Source: Planctomycetia bacterium
GTDB taxonomy: Bacteria; Planctomycetota; Phycisphaerae; UBA1845; UTPLA1
Direction of reading: 5' to 3'
Assembly: GCA_015075745.1 (NCBI GenBank)
Contig: JABTTW010000001.1
Span: forward strand, 124,001-188,000
DNA length: 64,000 nucleotides
Shown here: piece after piece, positions 48,368 through 58,032 of the stretch
Layout of the letters: the number at the start of each line of letters is the position of its first letter
Numbering within the stretch: the stretch's first letter is position 1
Made by a program: the position numbers and the translations under genes
The notes under the pieces: model-generated
The model's database searches: none
What the model was told of the DNA's origin: nothing
The model's input: only the letters and a program-made list of their open reading frames with translations

Positions 48368-50908
48368 ATGGAACTAAAGACCTACCAGCATCGAGTCATC
48401 GAAGAGGTGGAGCGCTACCTTGTCCGACTCGCCGCCGAGCGGGCCAGGGGAAATGCCCGCCACGCTGCGATGGACGCCTGGCGCGATTTAGGACTGGGAA
48501 AGTACGTCGACCGGCAAAACGGATTGGGCGAGGACCTGCCGACCTTTTGCATCAAGGTACCCACAGGCGGCGGCAAGACACTTCTGGCAACGCAGATTCT
48601 CGGCGCAATCCATCGCACAATTCATCGAGACCGCAACGGCGCGGGGCTGGTTCTATGGGTCGTGCCGTCCAGTCAGATTTACCGGGACACGCTTCGACGC
48701 CTTCGCGACCGAAATGATATGTACCGGATGATGCTGGAGCATGCCGTATCCCGGCGAATTGAGCTGTGGGAGAAGCATGAGATTGCAAGGCTGTCCCCTG
48801 CGAAACTCCGCGACTGCCTGAACATTCTCATTGTCCAGCTTGCCAGCACGAATCGGGAAACCAAGGAGCAACTGAAATTCTTCCGCGACTCGGGGGGCAA
48901 CATCGTTCACCATTTTCCCGCGGAGGAAAATCCCGAGGCGCATCGGGCACTGAAGCAGGAAGTCCCCAATCTTGACATGATCGCGGATGACGCGGAGCGC
49001 GGGGAATGCCTAATCGCTACGTCTGTTGGAAATCTCGTTCGGTTGTGCAAGCCCATCGTGGTGCTTGACGAGGGTCACAAGGCCACGAGCCAATTGGCAC
49101 GCGATACGATTGAGGGATTTAACGCTTCGGTCATCGTCGAGCTTTCCGCCACGCCACCCGGTGACGCCAACATCATCAGCCGCGTCTCGGGCGAGGAACT
49201 TCTCAGGGAAGAGATGATCAAGCTTCCGATGAATATCGCCTCGTCGGGCGTGAGCAACTGGAAGGATTTGTTAACGCGCGCCCGGGACAAACGGGGCGCT
49301 CTGGCTGAAAGCGCTGTCAAAAATGCAAAAAAAAGACCCGACCGCAGATTGATCCGACCTGTCGTGCTTGTTCAGGTCGAGCGTACGGGAGACGACCAAC
49401 GAAATCAGAATCTCATCCACAGTGAAGACGTTCGCGAATACCTGATCGAGCGGTTAGACGTTGCGAAAGAGGCGGTGGCTGTTAAGACATCCGCCAAGGA
49501 CGAACTCGTGGAGCACACCGACCTGCTGAGCGAAGGGTGCCCGATTGAATGGATCATCACTAAGAGTGCGCTCCAGGAGGGGTGGGACTGTCCGTTTGCA
49601 TACATTCTCGTTTCGCTAAGCAAGACTGGGAGCGGGCAGGGCATGACGCAACTTGTGGGGCGAATCCTCCGCCAGCCGTTTCAGGAGCGGACATCATATG
49701 ATGAGCTAAACGAGAGCTACGTTTATTGCCTGCATCAAACGTCGACCGACATCGCCCGGCAGGTAAAGGGCGCACTGGAAAAGGAGGGGTACGAGGGCGA
49801 CCTGGAGGGCATGGTCCGCGAGGATGGCGGCAAGAAACCGGCGGACCAAAAGCGAAAGATCAAGATTCGGCGAGACTTCCTTGATTTCTATGGACGTGAC
49901 TTTGACGGAAAAATCTATCTCCCCCACTTCTGCGTGAAGGAGAACGGGGGCTACGCTCGTTTAGATTACTTTCGCCATCTGGTCACTGAGGTCGACGACG
50001 ATAAATTCGAGTATGGCTCCATCAACTGGCCGCTTTCAGACAAGATGAAAGAAGCGAAGGACCGATTCTATAAGATTACGCTCGGCTCGGACATTCAGAG
50101 ACGGTATGAGACGGAGGCGGACCTTCTGGAATCTGACGAGCAGGTATGCGCTTGGCTGGTTGCGAGTCTGCGATTCGATTACCTGAGTTTTAAGCAGCTT
50201 AATCGAATCGTCGCACGAGTTTACGATTGCCTATGCAAGCCGGAATTGCAGCTTGCGGGTCGATTCGGACTCGTGAAGTTTGTGGTTCGGGATCATATCG
50301 AACGGTGGATTCAGGATCAGGTAGATAAGCAGACAGAGAAGGCGTTCGCGCGATTGTTCAATTCCGGAAAGCTGGTCTTCTATCTTGAGTGCGCAAAGTG
50401 CAGGTTTGCAATTCCACCGGAAATCGAGGTCCGCGCGACAAAGCGTTTGGTGCATGATAACGGTGACCAAATCGCCAAATCCTTGTTTGATTACGTGGAG
50501 CACGAGGCCCAAAACGAATACGAACGACAAGTTGCGCTTTGCCTTGACCGCGATGCCAATGTGCTTTGGTGGTACCGCAATCTCGTCGGCGCGGACCAAT
50601 TCGCGATACAGGGATATCGCCGCAATCGCATTCATCCCGACTTTGTTTTGCAGAGCGGCAAGGACGGGAAGCCGATGCATCGAGTGATTGTCATTGAAAG
50701 CAAGGGAAAGCACCTCGCGGGGAATCTCGATACGACCTACAAGCGCAGTGTGGCGGAGTATTTCGAGAAAGTCGGCAAGAAAGTCACTTGGCAGCAACTT
50801 GGCGAGGGCTTTGCCGATCACGTGTTTCGATTCCAAATTCTGGATGAGGGTCAATCCGGAGGACGGGATTGGAAAGATGAACTTCAAGACATTCTGGAAT
50901 CAAGCTGA
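48368..50908 (+). CDS. type III restriction enzyme subunit Res (helicase-nuclease)
   Basis: An 846-residue protein of superfamily 2 helicase type. Walker A is PTGGGKT (65-71), the DEAD-like box is LDEGHKA, followed by VELSATPP and the late motif TQLVGRILRQP. The C-terminus has a PD-(D/E)xK-like nuclease: RNRIHPDFVLQSG and VIVIESKGKHL. Res cuts DNA only in complex with Mod, and the mod gene just upstream is split by an insertion sequence, so the system is probably inactive although this gene is intact. Its GC content is low relative to the chromosome, as for mod. Confidence 0.93.
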   Translation: MELKTYQHRVIEEVERYLVRLAAERARGNARHAAMDAWRDLGLGKYVDRQNGLGEDLPTFCIKVPTGGGKTLLATQILGAIHRTIHRDRNGAGLVLWVVPSSQIYRDTLRRLRDRNDMYRMMLEHAVSRRIELWEKHEIARLSPAKLRDCLNILIVQLASTNRETKEQLKFFRDSGGNIVHHFPAEENPEAHRALKQEVPNLDMIADDAERGECLIATSVGNLVRLCKPIVVLDEGHKATSQLARDTIEGFNASVIVELSATPPGDANIISRVSGEELLREEMIKLPMNIASSGVSNWKDLLTRARDKRGALAESAVKNAKKRPDRRLIRPVVLVQVERTGDDQRNQNLIHSEDVREYLIERLDVAKEAVAVKTSAKDELVEHTDLLSEGCPIEWIITKSALQEGWDCPFAYILVSLSKTGSGQGMTQLVGRILRQPFQERTSYDELNESYVYCLHQTSTDIARQVKGALEKEGYEGDLEGMVREDGGKKPADQKRKIKIRRDFLDFYGRDFDGKIYLPHFCVKENGGYARLDYFRHLVTEVDDDKFEYGSINWPLSDKMKEAKDRFYKITLGSDIQRRYETEADLLESDEQVCAWLVASLRFDYLSFKQLNRIVARVYDCLCKPELQLAGRFGLVKFVVRDHIERWIQDQVDKQTEKAFARLFNSGKLVFYLECAKCRFAIPPEIEVRATKRLVHDNGDQIAKSLFDYVEHEAQNEYERQVALCLDRDANVLWWYRNLVGADQFAIQGYRRNRIHPDFVLQSGKDGKPMHRVIVIESKGKHLAGNLDTTYKRSVAEYFEKVGKKVTWQQLGEGFADHVFRFQILDEGQSGGRDWKDELQDILESS

Positions 50909-51197
50909 GCTTACGGCCCTTCGATTCTGCGTTACTTCAAGTCTTTCCGCCGCAGGCGGCGGCCCGCTTTTTCTAACTCCGCGCGCACGCGGAGCAAGTA
51001 TCCACAAATAGAGCCCAATCCAGGTGCACTTTGCGAAGGCAAACGAGATGAACAATTCAAACCTCAACAAAACCCGCAACCCCGCACCCGCGCTGTGTCA
51101 CCTCCCCGGCACATTTTTCAAAGACTTACAAACGAACTTCCCCGAAACTTTCCGTGCTCATTCGGGCATACACCGGTCCTGTTTCACCTTGCCGTTT

Positions 51198-51320
51198 TTC
51201 ACCAAAAACCGCCAAAAACTCGAACCGCCCCAACCCGCGCCCGCCACAAGTGTTGGCACAATTCCGCAAGGCCTTGTGTCACCTTATGTCACCTTCAGAT
51301 TTGCAGCACTTACGCGCGAG
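51198..51320. repeat. imperfect direct repeat, unit 1
   Basis: The unit runs from TTCACCAAAAACC through GAACCGCCCCAACCC and TGTCACCTTATGTCACCTTC to TTGCAGCAC. It matches 51441-51562 with substitutions and small indels. The doubled TGTCACC word is its most conserved part. Confidence 0.6.
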
Positions 51321-51440
51321 CAACGAAGCGGCTTGCCGTTTGGCGATGGACGACCAGCAGCGCTGCCCCGTGTCGTTGCCCTTGCATGCCCCCGCGCCTC
51401 CTCGGCCTCACCGCGCCTCAAGCCCCAGGCCCCAGGCCCC

Positions 51441-51562
51441 TTTCACCAAAAACCATCCAAATCACGAACCGCCCCAACCCATGCCCGCCACAACACTTGC
51501 CAGCGAAAAAAATCGCGTGTGTCACTATATGTCACCTTCGATTTTGCAGCTCTTGCGCGCAC
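51441..51562. repeat. imperfect direct repeat, unit 2
   Basis: The unit runs from TTTCACCAAAAACC through GAACCGCCCCAACCC and TGTCACTATATGTCACCTTC to TTGCAGCTC, 243 bases after unit 1. Between them is unrelated C-rich DNA. Confidence 0.6.
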
Positions 51563-51674
51563 CCGGAGCCCGGCCGAGCGCAAGAGCCAGGAGGATCTAC
51601 GAATGCCCGCGCGCACCGCCCCCGCCCAAAGTCTTCATTTTTTTACTTTTTGGCGGTTTGACGTTTCCCCGTCG

Positions 51675-52508
51675 TCACCAATTGGTCTGGTCCTGCAGCT
51701 CCACGCCCGGCTCGAGGTGGAACTCGAATTGTTTCGGATCGACCGGAACATCAATCTGGATGTCGCTGATTTTTGTGACCTGCATGACATTGTCGAAGCG
51801 GTCGTAGTTGACCGTCTTGACCATGAGGGGAATGTCCTTGCGGAAGAAAGTGAGGGTCTTGAGTTGAAGCACTTCCTCGGTACTGATTTTGGCGGCGCGA
51901 ATCACCCAGCAGTCCTTGCCGTCCACTTTCTCGTCCGGAAGGACCGTCAGGTCGTAATCCCGACGAAGAAAAAAGAAGAACTCCGGCGACGGGACCGAGG
52001 ACTGCAACTTGTCGATCCGGGCCTTGTAGGCCTTCTTTTGACCTTTGTTCGTTCCGTACTGATACATGTACTCGCCGTCGCTCATCAGCGTCTGCGTCTC
52101 GGTGGTCTCCTCGTCCGCGCCGGCCCCGATCAGCTTCGTTTCAACGGTCATATCGATTCGGTAAAGCACTTTGTCGCCGTCGAATTGATAGGACATCGGT
52201 CCGTAGGTGTGGCTCTTAACCCAGGCCTCATTCTGCGAAGAGTCAAACTTGACATCGATCGTCGCCGTGAACGACTTGATTCGGCCGCGGAGGGCAAGGA
52301 TTTTCTCTTCCAGCGAGTCGATCGTCTCCGCCTCGCCCGGTTGCGTCGAAGTCGCGGCCGCCTGCTCCGACGGTTGAGCCGGCGCATCGGCGGCGGCCTG
52401 ACTCCCTTGGGTCGCTTCGGGCTGATGTGGCGCCGTCGAATCCGACTGAGCGCAGGCGGACAGAAACATCACTTGAGTCATCGCGGCAACAAGGAGCAGG
52501 TGCTTCAT
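51675..52508 (-). CDS. LolA/LolB-fold lipoprotein
   Basis: A 277-residue lipoprotein with a good GGAGAG ribosome site and a lipobox in FLSAC. After an Ala/Gln/Pro-rich linker the mature domain is an eleven-stranded-type LolA-like barrel in outline: IDSLEEKILALRGRIKSFTATIDVKF, TQTLMSDGEYMYQY, a CWVIRA strand, LQLKTLTFFRKDIPLMVKTVNYD and the closing DVPVDPKQFEFHLEPGVEL. Such proteins bind lipid or lipoprotein moieties in the envelope. Many planctomycete members are unassigned. It is isolated, with a repeat-rich gap downstream. Confidence 0.8.
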   Translation of the reverse strand: MKHLLLVAAMTQVMFLSACAQSDSTAPHQPEATQGSQAAADAPAQPSEQAAATSTQPGEAETIDSLEEKILALRGRIKSFTATIDVKFDSSQNEAWVKSHTYGPMSYQFDGDKVLYRIDMTVETKLIGAGADEETTETQTLMSDGEYMYQYGTNKGQKKAYKARIDKLQSSVPSPEFFFFLRRDYDLTVLPDEKVDGKDCWVIRAAKISTEEVLQLKTLTFFRKDIPLMVKTVNYDRFDNVMQVTKISDIQIDVPVDPKQFEFHLEPGVELQDQTNW

Positions 52509-52744
52509 TGTTTACTCTCCAATTCCATTGGCCCTGATTCTCGCCCACTCGAGCGGGTAAGTCCACAGGAAAGGCATGCAGTTGGAGACAGCGGCGCATT
52601 ATCGGGCACCGTGACGCGACCGGTTTGCATTGAATTGCGACGGTGCCATGGCGTAAAATGATCGCATGGCCGGTAGCGGCCAATTGAGCGAGGGGCCACG
52701 GACGGCGCGGCGCGGTCGCAACGATCGCGTCAGAGGGGGTCGCC

Positions 52745-53227
52745 GTGAAGCGCAAGGTGTTCGTCATTCTAATCGGCCTCACCACCGGCTGCGGTCCCGG
52801 CGGCGGTGGCGGTGGATCGGGCCTGCCCGCCGTGTTGCCGCTGCCGATCTTTCTGCCGGTGCCGGTCGGTCTGCTGAACGACACGCAGAGCCTGCTCGAA
52901 GGCCAGTGGGTCATCGCGGACTCCGCATCGGCGCGATCCTGCATCGTCATTCAGGAATCCCGCGTCTCCATCATCGACGTGAATTGCAGCAGCGACGGAT
53001 CGGGCTTCGCCTCGCGCATCATCTCCGCGCCGCAGATCACGCGAGCCGGCGATGTGATCGTCCTGACGGTGACCTACAACCTGCGGTCAGACACATCCCG
53101 AAGGCTGCGACTCATCTTCACCGGCGTACTGCAGGATGACGGCACTTTCGTCGGAACCCGCCGCGACGAAGACCTCGTCGAGGAAACCGTCTTGCCCGAA
53201 CGATTCGCCATAATGACACGTCCGTAA
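52745..53227 (+). CDS. small lipoprotein of unknown function
   Basis: A 160-residue protein from a GTG at 52745 with AGAGGGGG upstream. The signal ends in a lipobox LTTGC, and a glycine run and a Pro/Leu-rich stretch (LPAVLPLPIFLPVPVG) lead into a small domain: LEGQWVIADSASARSCIVIQ, VLTVTYNL and FTGVLQDDGTFVGTRRDE. The pattern of a short beta-rich domain (a G.W...D strand start) recalls lipocalin-like or META-like folds but I cannot assign one. Confidence 0.65.
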   Translation: MKRKVFVILIGLTTGCGPGGGGGGSGLPAVLPLPIFLPVPVGLLNDTQSLLEGQWVIADSASARSCIVIQESRVSIIDVNCSSDGSGFASRIISAPQITRAGDVIVLTVTYNLRSDTSRRLRLIFTGVLQDDGTFVGTRRDEDLVEETVLPERFAIMTRP

Positions 53228-53441
53228 TCCCCATCGTCCCAGAACGAATCTCCACATATGAAGACCAGCGCCCCTCCGTGCGCGGCCCGATTGCCGCCCC
53301 CGGGAATTGGGACGAAATAACGATATCAAGCCATGCAATAAAGGCGGCCGATTCATCGTTAATGCCCACATGGTCGCCCAAGCCACGGGAGGCACTGGGC
53401 CCCTGCCCGCCAGAGACTCATTCCATTCGAGGAGCCAGACA

Positions 53442-54491
53442 ATGAACCGCATGTCAATGACGATGCTCGGCCTCGCGATCACCTCGATCTTGACGGTACT
53501 CGGTTGCAATGGCCAGTTCCCGCTCGGCCTCTTGGGCGGCACCGCCGCCAACCGTGACGTCCTGCCCGACGCCATCACCCTCGACATCAGCGAACTCGGC
53601 GATGAGGACACCAACGCAGCGAAGATGAAGGATGAGGAGGCGGCGCGCTGCACCGGCAACCCGGCCATCGATCGCACGCTGCGAGCCGGCATTGTCGTCA
53701 CGCATGCCTTCCATCGCCTCGCGGACCGCGCCCTGGCGCTTGGCGCGAGGATTCGCAACGACATCGACGACCCGACGCAGACGCAGGTGGAAGGCACGTT
53801 CCCCGTTCTCGGCGGCACGACCGCGTACAAGGCGGACTTCGCGGCGTTTGACATCGACGGCGACGGCACGGCGGACGGCTCCGGAATGGCAAACGTCGAG
53901 CCGGTTGCGATTCGCATCTGGACGGACAGCGGCGCGGGCTATCAGCCCTTCATGTGCGCCCTGGTCACGACGCGGCCGACGACGTCCAACCTTGGCGCGG
54001 GAGAGTTCTTCACGATGCCTTCGGCGGCAATCCCCGACGCACCGGCCGATTTTTTCGTTCACGTGGTTTACGATCGCACCGACTCGGCGCACAAGTGGAA
54101 CGAGGCCTTCACGACCGGCCACATGCGGCCTAACGTGAACACGTCGACGGCTCATCATCGCGTGGACGTCCGCACCAACGCCAGCGATCAGGTCGAGCGG
54201 ACGATTCGGTCCACGTCCACCTTTTCGGAGCACCCACTGGGCTTCGCCGACTACTCATTCGCCGCACACTTCCGGCGCGGGGGCACGGCGGTGCTGCTGT
54301 CGGGCCTGTCCACCGGTGGCACGACGCAGGTTAACTTCAGCAATGCCTGTGTGGACATTTCCAGTTGCACGATCGACGCGGGCGGAACCGCGTGCTCCGA
54401 TTTCGACACGCAGGACATGAGCTTCATCGATGCGGCCGCCGCGAGCCAACTGATGTTCCCGGCCGACTTTCCGAGTACGCCGACGTTCTGA
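53442..54491 (+). CDS. exported lipoprotein of unknown function
   Basis: The protein has 349 residues from the ATG at 53442, preceded by GGAG at eight bases; the open frame starts at 53307 but that part has no signal. A lipobox LTVLGC is followed by a mature protein with no motif I recognise. It contains AFDIDGDGTADGSGMAN, a calcium-loop-like sequence, and a beta-rich C-terminal half. It precedes the metalloprotease gene by 69 bases on the same strand and may be expressed with it. Confidence 0.7.
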   Translation: MNRMSMTMLGLAITSILTVLGCNGQFPLGLLGGTAANRDVLPDAITLDISELGDEDTNAAKMKDEEAARCTGNPAIDRTLRAGIVVTHAFHRLADRALALGARIRNDIDDPTQTQVEGTFPVLGGTTAYKADFAAFDIDGDGTADGSGMANVEPVAIRIWTDSGAGYQPFMCALVTTRPTTSNLGAGEFFTMPSAAIPDAPADFFVHVVYDRTDSAHKWNEAFTTGHMRPNVNTSTAHHRVDVRTNASDQVERTIRSTSTFSEHPLGFADYSFAAHFRRGGTAVLLSGLSTGGTTQVNFSNACVDISSCTIDAGGTACSDFDTQDMSFIDAAAASQLMFPADFPSTPTF

Positions 54492-54560
54492 ACTTCGCCG
54501 TATCTGACAGAGTGACAAGCGCCCGGGTCGATTGACCCGCGCCTGGAGGGAGGGTGAGAG

Positions 54561-57239
54561 ATGCGTTTGTGCCTCTTGCGTGCATTGCGCGCGACGGTGA
54601 TATGCATCGGCGCCATGACATCCGGTCAGGTCGCTCTTGCCGGCGGCGCGAACAATCCGCCGATCCTGCTTACCGGGCCGGCCGCGACGCCGCTGAATCC
54701 CTATCAGGGCACGCCTGTTACTTTCTCAGTCGCCGCCGTTGATCCGGATGGCGATGCCCTCACCTTCGACTGGCACTTCGACGATGGACTTCATGCGACC
54801 GGTTCGGTCGTTTTGCACCGATTCGGGGCGATAAGCACATTCATTGTCACAGTGACGGTTTCGGACGGAAACGGCGGCACAGTCGTCGACAGCGTCAGCG
54901 TCGCGGTCGATGACTATCCGATCATGGATGCCGACATCGTGCCGCCGCGGGTCCCGGCGAACTGGACGACCGGGCCGAAGTCGGTCCTAGTGATGCTGGT
55001 GGATTTTCCGAATGCAGCGGCGATCGCGACCGTCCAACAGGCAACAAATATCATGAATCAGGCGGCGCTCTTCTTCGCCGAGAACTCCTACGGGCTGATG
55101 ACGATCAGCTCAACGGTCACACCGATTCTGCACCTGCCGACGACGGCTGCTGATTATCCCATTGATCCACTCGATCCGGCGGTGGGCCGTGACAGTTTGC
55201 GGCGGCTGCATCTTGACGCGCGGAATGCGGCTCGCGCGGCGGGCTTCGACGTCGATGCGTTTGACCTTGACCTGACGTGGGAACCGAATGTGACCGGGGG
55301 CAACAGCGCCGCGAACGCAAATCGCGGGTCCAACATTGAAACGCCATTTGCGGGCACCATCGAGCACGAGATCGGACATAACCTCGGGTTGCGGCACGCC
55401 GATCAGTGGCGTCCCACTACAACGAACCCGCTTGGGCCGGGAACAGACATCAACTATGGCAACATGTTCGACGCCATGGGCGCTGCGCCGGTTTATTCCG
55501 GCTCTCACTTTACGACCTATGCCAAGCACCGCCTGCAATGGCTGCCGGATTCGGCCATCATCGACGTGACATCCAGCGGCGTGTATCGCATTCACGCGTT
55601 CGATCAGCCGAATCTCAATCCTGCTCAATTCAATGCGCTGCGGATCAACAAGGACATTCGCGACTACTGGGTCAGTTTTCGGCAGGCGATCCCCTCGAAT
55701 CCATGGCTGATGAACGGTGTTGAGGTCTGCTGGAGCCCATTCGGTGGAACGGGCGGCCGGCCGGAGTTGATCGACACGACACCGGAGACCTTCAACAGCG
55801 GCTCCGCGCCTGACACAAGCGATTGTCCGCTGACGATCGGGAGGACGCTCGCCGACAACGTCGCCGGGATATTCATCACGCCTGTCGGCAAGGGCAGCAC
55901 ATCACCGGAGTCGATGGACGTGGTCGTAAACATCGGCAACTTCGCGGGCAATAGTCCGCCGACCCTGACCTCGATCAATCCGAGTCAGACGGCTGTGTCG
56001 CCCGGTGCGACGGTGCTGTTCAGCGCCTCGGCCTCCGACGTGGACAACGATGTACTCGCGTACCATTGGGATTGGGGCGACGGTGTCTTCGCGAGTGTGA
56101 ACAGTCCCAACGCATCGCACACTTTCCAGGCTGTTGGGGAATACCGGGTGCGATGTATCGCGACGGACATGAAGGGCGGAACCGCGAGCAAGTCGGCGAT
56201 TATCACCGTCGGGGCGCCGGGGACGTTTCGCATCAGCGGACAGGTGCTACGCAGTGGACAGCCGCTCGCGGACGTGAAGGTGTTCTCGTCCGCCAGCGTC
56301 TTTGCCATGACGGACAGCGATGGAACCTACACGATCGTAAGCATTCCAGCGGGGAACTATTCAATTTCGGCGAATAAGTTCGATCACGGGTTTTCGCCGA
56401 GCGGCTTTAGTAACCCGGTAGTTGTCGGGCCGTCGAATGCAACGGGCAAGAGCTTCAATGCCGTGCTCAACAACACCGCCGCCCCGGTGGTCGATTCCAT
56501 TCCGGACCAGTTCACAGTCGAAGGCATCGCGACGACCAAGTTTTCGTTCACGGTGAGCGATGCCCAGACTCCTGCGGCCAACCTCATGATCACGCAGTCA
56601 TCAAGCAACCCGGTTCTCGTTCCGCCGAAGAATGTCGCCAGCGGCACTCAGGGCGGAGATCGAACGGTGGCAGTCTTGCCCGAGCCGGATCAATTCGGGA
56701 CCGCGACGATTTTGCTGACCGTTTCGGATGGAACCCTTGTCACGACAACCAGCTTCGACGTTACGGTTCTGGCCGTGAACGATCCGCCGCTCGCGGCCGC
56801 GGATGAATTCACGACTGTGGGGCCGCTCACAGTCACGAGCCCCGGGGTGCTGGCGAATGACTCCGATGTCGAGGGCGACTTTTTCTCGGCGGCCCTGACG
56901 GCGGGGCCGATTCATGGGAGCGTTGATCTCAGTACAGACGGCTCGTTTACCTACGCGCCAGACCCGCTGTTTGTCGGCGCCGACGCGTTCGCCTATACGG
57001 CCGAAGATGCCGATTCGTCGCTCCCGACCCAGGTGAGCATTGACGTTCCTTTTGCCCGACTGGACTTGAACATGGACAGCGTCGTCGACATTCTGGACGC
57101 CATGATTTTCGGCGACGCTCTGCTCGACCCGGCGGCCAATCCGAGCCTTGTGCCACGAGGCGACCTGACCGGCGACGGCGTCCTCGATGGACTGGATATT
57201 CAACGTTTTGTGGACGCCATCTTTAGCGCAGGCCCCTAG
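54561..57239 (+). CDS. secreted zinc metalloprotease with PKD and dockerin-like domains
   Basis: An 892-residue exported protein with GAGGGAGG before the ATG. A PKD-type domain (about 33-118) is followed by a metalloprotease domain with HEIGHNLGLRH (269-279), the HExxHxxGxxH signature of gametolysin/M6-like enzymes. A second PKD domain (about 470-550), a carboxypeptidase-regulatory-like domain (TFRISGQVLRSGQPLADVKV) and cadherin-like segments follow (VLANDSDVEGD). The last 60 residues hold two dockerin-like calcium loops (LDLNMDSVVDILD, GDLTGDGVLDGLD). It is predicted to act outside the cytoplasm on proteins. The stop codon is part of the target duplication of the IS1380 derivative. Confidence 0.88.
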   Translation: MRLCLLRALRATVICIGAMTSGQVALAGGANNPPILLTGPAATPLNPYQGTPVTFSVAAVDPDGDALTFDWHFDDGLHATGSVVLHRFGAISTFIVTVTVSDGNGGTVVDSVSVAVDDYPIMDADIVPPRVPANWTTGPKSVLVMLVDFPNAAAIATVQQATNIMNQAALFFAENSYGLMTISSTVTPILHLPTTAADYPIDPLDPAVGRDSLRRLHLDARNAARAAGFDVDAFDLDLTWEPNVTGGNSAANANRGSNIETPFAGTIEHEIGHNLGLRHADQWRPTTTNPLGPGTDINYGNMFDAMGAAPVYSGSHFTTYAKHRLQWLPDSAIIDVTSSGVYRIHAFDQPNLNPAQFNALRINKDIRDYWVSFRQAIPSNPWLMNGVEVCWSPFGGTGGRPELIDTTPETFNSGSAPDTSDCPLTIGRTLADNVAGIFITPVGKGSTSPESMDVVVNIGNFAGNSPPTLTSINPSQTAVSPGATVLFSASASDVDNDVLAYHWDWGDGVFASVNSPNASHTFQAVGEYRVRCIATDMKGGTASKSAIITVGAPGTFRISGQVLRSGQPLADVKVFSSASVFAMTDSDGTYTIVSIPAGNYSISANKFDHGFSPSGFSNPVVVGPSNATGKSFNAVLNNTAAPVVDSIPDQFTVEGIATTKFSFTVSDAQTPAANLMITQSSSNPVLVPPKNVASGTQGGDRTVAVLPEPDQFGTATILLTVSDGTLVTTTSFDVTVLAVNDPPLAAADEFTTVGPLTVTSPGVLANDSDVEGDFFSAALTAGPIHGSVDLSTDGSFTYAPDPLFVGADAFAYTAEDADSSLPTQVSIDVPFARLDLNMDSVVDILDAMIFGDALLDPAANPSLVPRGDLTGDGVLDGLDIQRFVDAIFSAGP

Positions 57240-58032
57240 CCCGCATATTTCATCAGTGATCTTCGAATGGTGATGGACGGAGTTTTTCGGCTTTGTGCGT
57301 GAGCGGAGGGATGAAGGTGGAGGTTGGGGCGCGCAGAGCCCCCTTACCCCCAAGCGGTGATCAGGTTGTTTTTCGGGTCATGATGGGGCGGGCGGGATCA
57401 GGCGGAGTCGTGGAACCAGGGATCGCCACAGGTCCTGCAGGGGGCAGCTGCTCGACAGTCGCAGTACGACGCGGCGCACGGAGACGACCACCCGCGCGGC
57501 GACCTTGAAGAGTTTCAGGCGAATGGTGTTCACCTGGGCCTCGGCCAGTTCGGTGCCGGCCAGGGCCGTGCGGCGCAGCGTTTCCACCAGGACGTAGGCC
57601 GCCGAGGACAACAGCAGCCGGAACTGATTGGCCAGGAAGGCGTGGCAACTGGTGCGATCGGCGAAGAGCCCGAGCTGCTGCTCCTTGATGCGGTTCTCCA
57701 TGTCGCCGCGGGCCGTGTACAGACCGTCGTAGATATCGTTCGGCGTGCGGTCGGTCAGGTTGGTCACCACGAATCGAACGTTGGGCCCCTGAACCAGCCG
57801 CTCGACTTCCCGAAGCAACAGACCCCCGGCGTCTGAGGTGAGCGTTCCGCCTGTGAAATCGGCCACGATTTTCTTGCGGCCGAGACTGGAAAAGAACATC
57901 GGTTTGCTGTTACAGTCTGTCACGAAAAAGCCTCCCTGCCTATGGACCGGAATGTTCTTAAGAAACCCCAGTCTACAAGGCTTCGAGGCTTTTTCTATTC
58001 CTATTCAACGCCGACCTGATGAAATATTCGGG
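57240..58032 (-). mobile_element. internally deleted IS1380-family element (MITE-like)
   Basis: The element is 793 bp with the same inverted ends as the full copy at 12524-14115 and a 4-bp CTAG target duplication (57236-57239 and 58033-58036). It equals the full copy minus 799 bp between two GCCGCTCG words. It retains both ends, so it could be moved by an active transposase of the family. Confidence 0.93.
57378..57923 (-). pseudogene. remnant of IS1380-family transposase, 181 codons, in frame
   Basis: The frame runs from the normal GTG start (MTDCNSKPMFF, GLLLREVER) straight into the C-terminal third (LVQGPNVRFVVTNLTDRTPNDIYDG...). About 266 residues are missing, including both aspartate motifs visible in the full copy (ILDFDATDDP and VRGDSGF), so it cannot be catalytic. 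It keeps the N-terminal start and the C-terminal end, so it might still bind element ends, which could make it an inhibitor (inference). Confidence 0.8.

Larger units (their letters stand above)
50909..51674. other. 766-bp non-coding stretch with short repeats
   Basis: No believable gene is present. The bases are strongly C-rich on the plus strand with many CCCC runs and repeated TGTCACC words. Two related blocks are listed separately, and a weaker third may start near 51068. Long open frames on the plus strand here reflect composition, not protein. Confidence 0.6.

Noticed and set aside
45257..50908. Wider phage-defence island
   Set aside because: Only the type III pair is present; upp on one side and a lipoprotein gene on the other are not defence genes.
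51198..51562. CRISPR array
   Set aside because: Only two or three long, diverged units with unequal spacing; no short identical repeats and no cas genes.
51024..52661. Long plus-strand frame of 545 codons
   Set aside because: It crosses a C-rich repeat region and lies antisense to the LolA-like lipoprotein gene, which has a signal peptide and ribosome site; its translation is Pro/Arg-rich without a domain.
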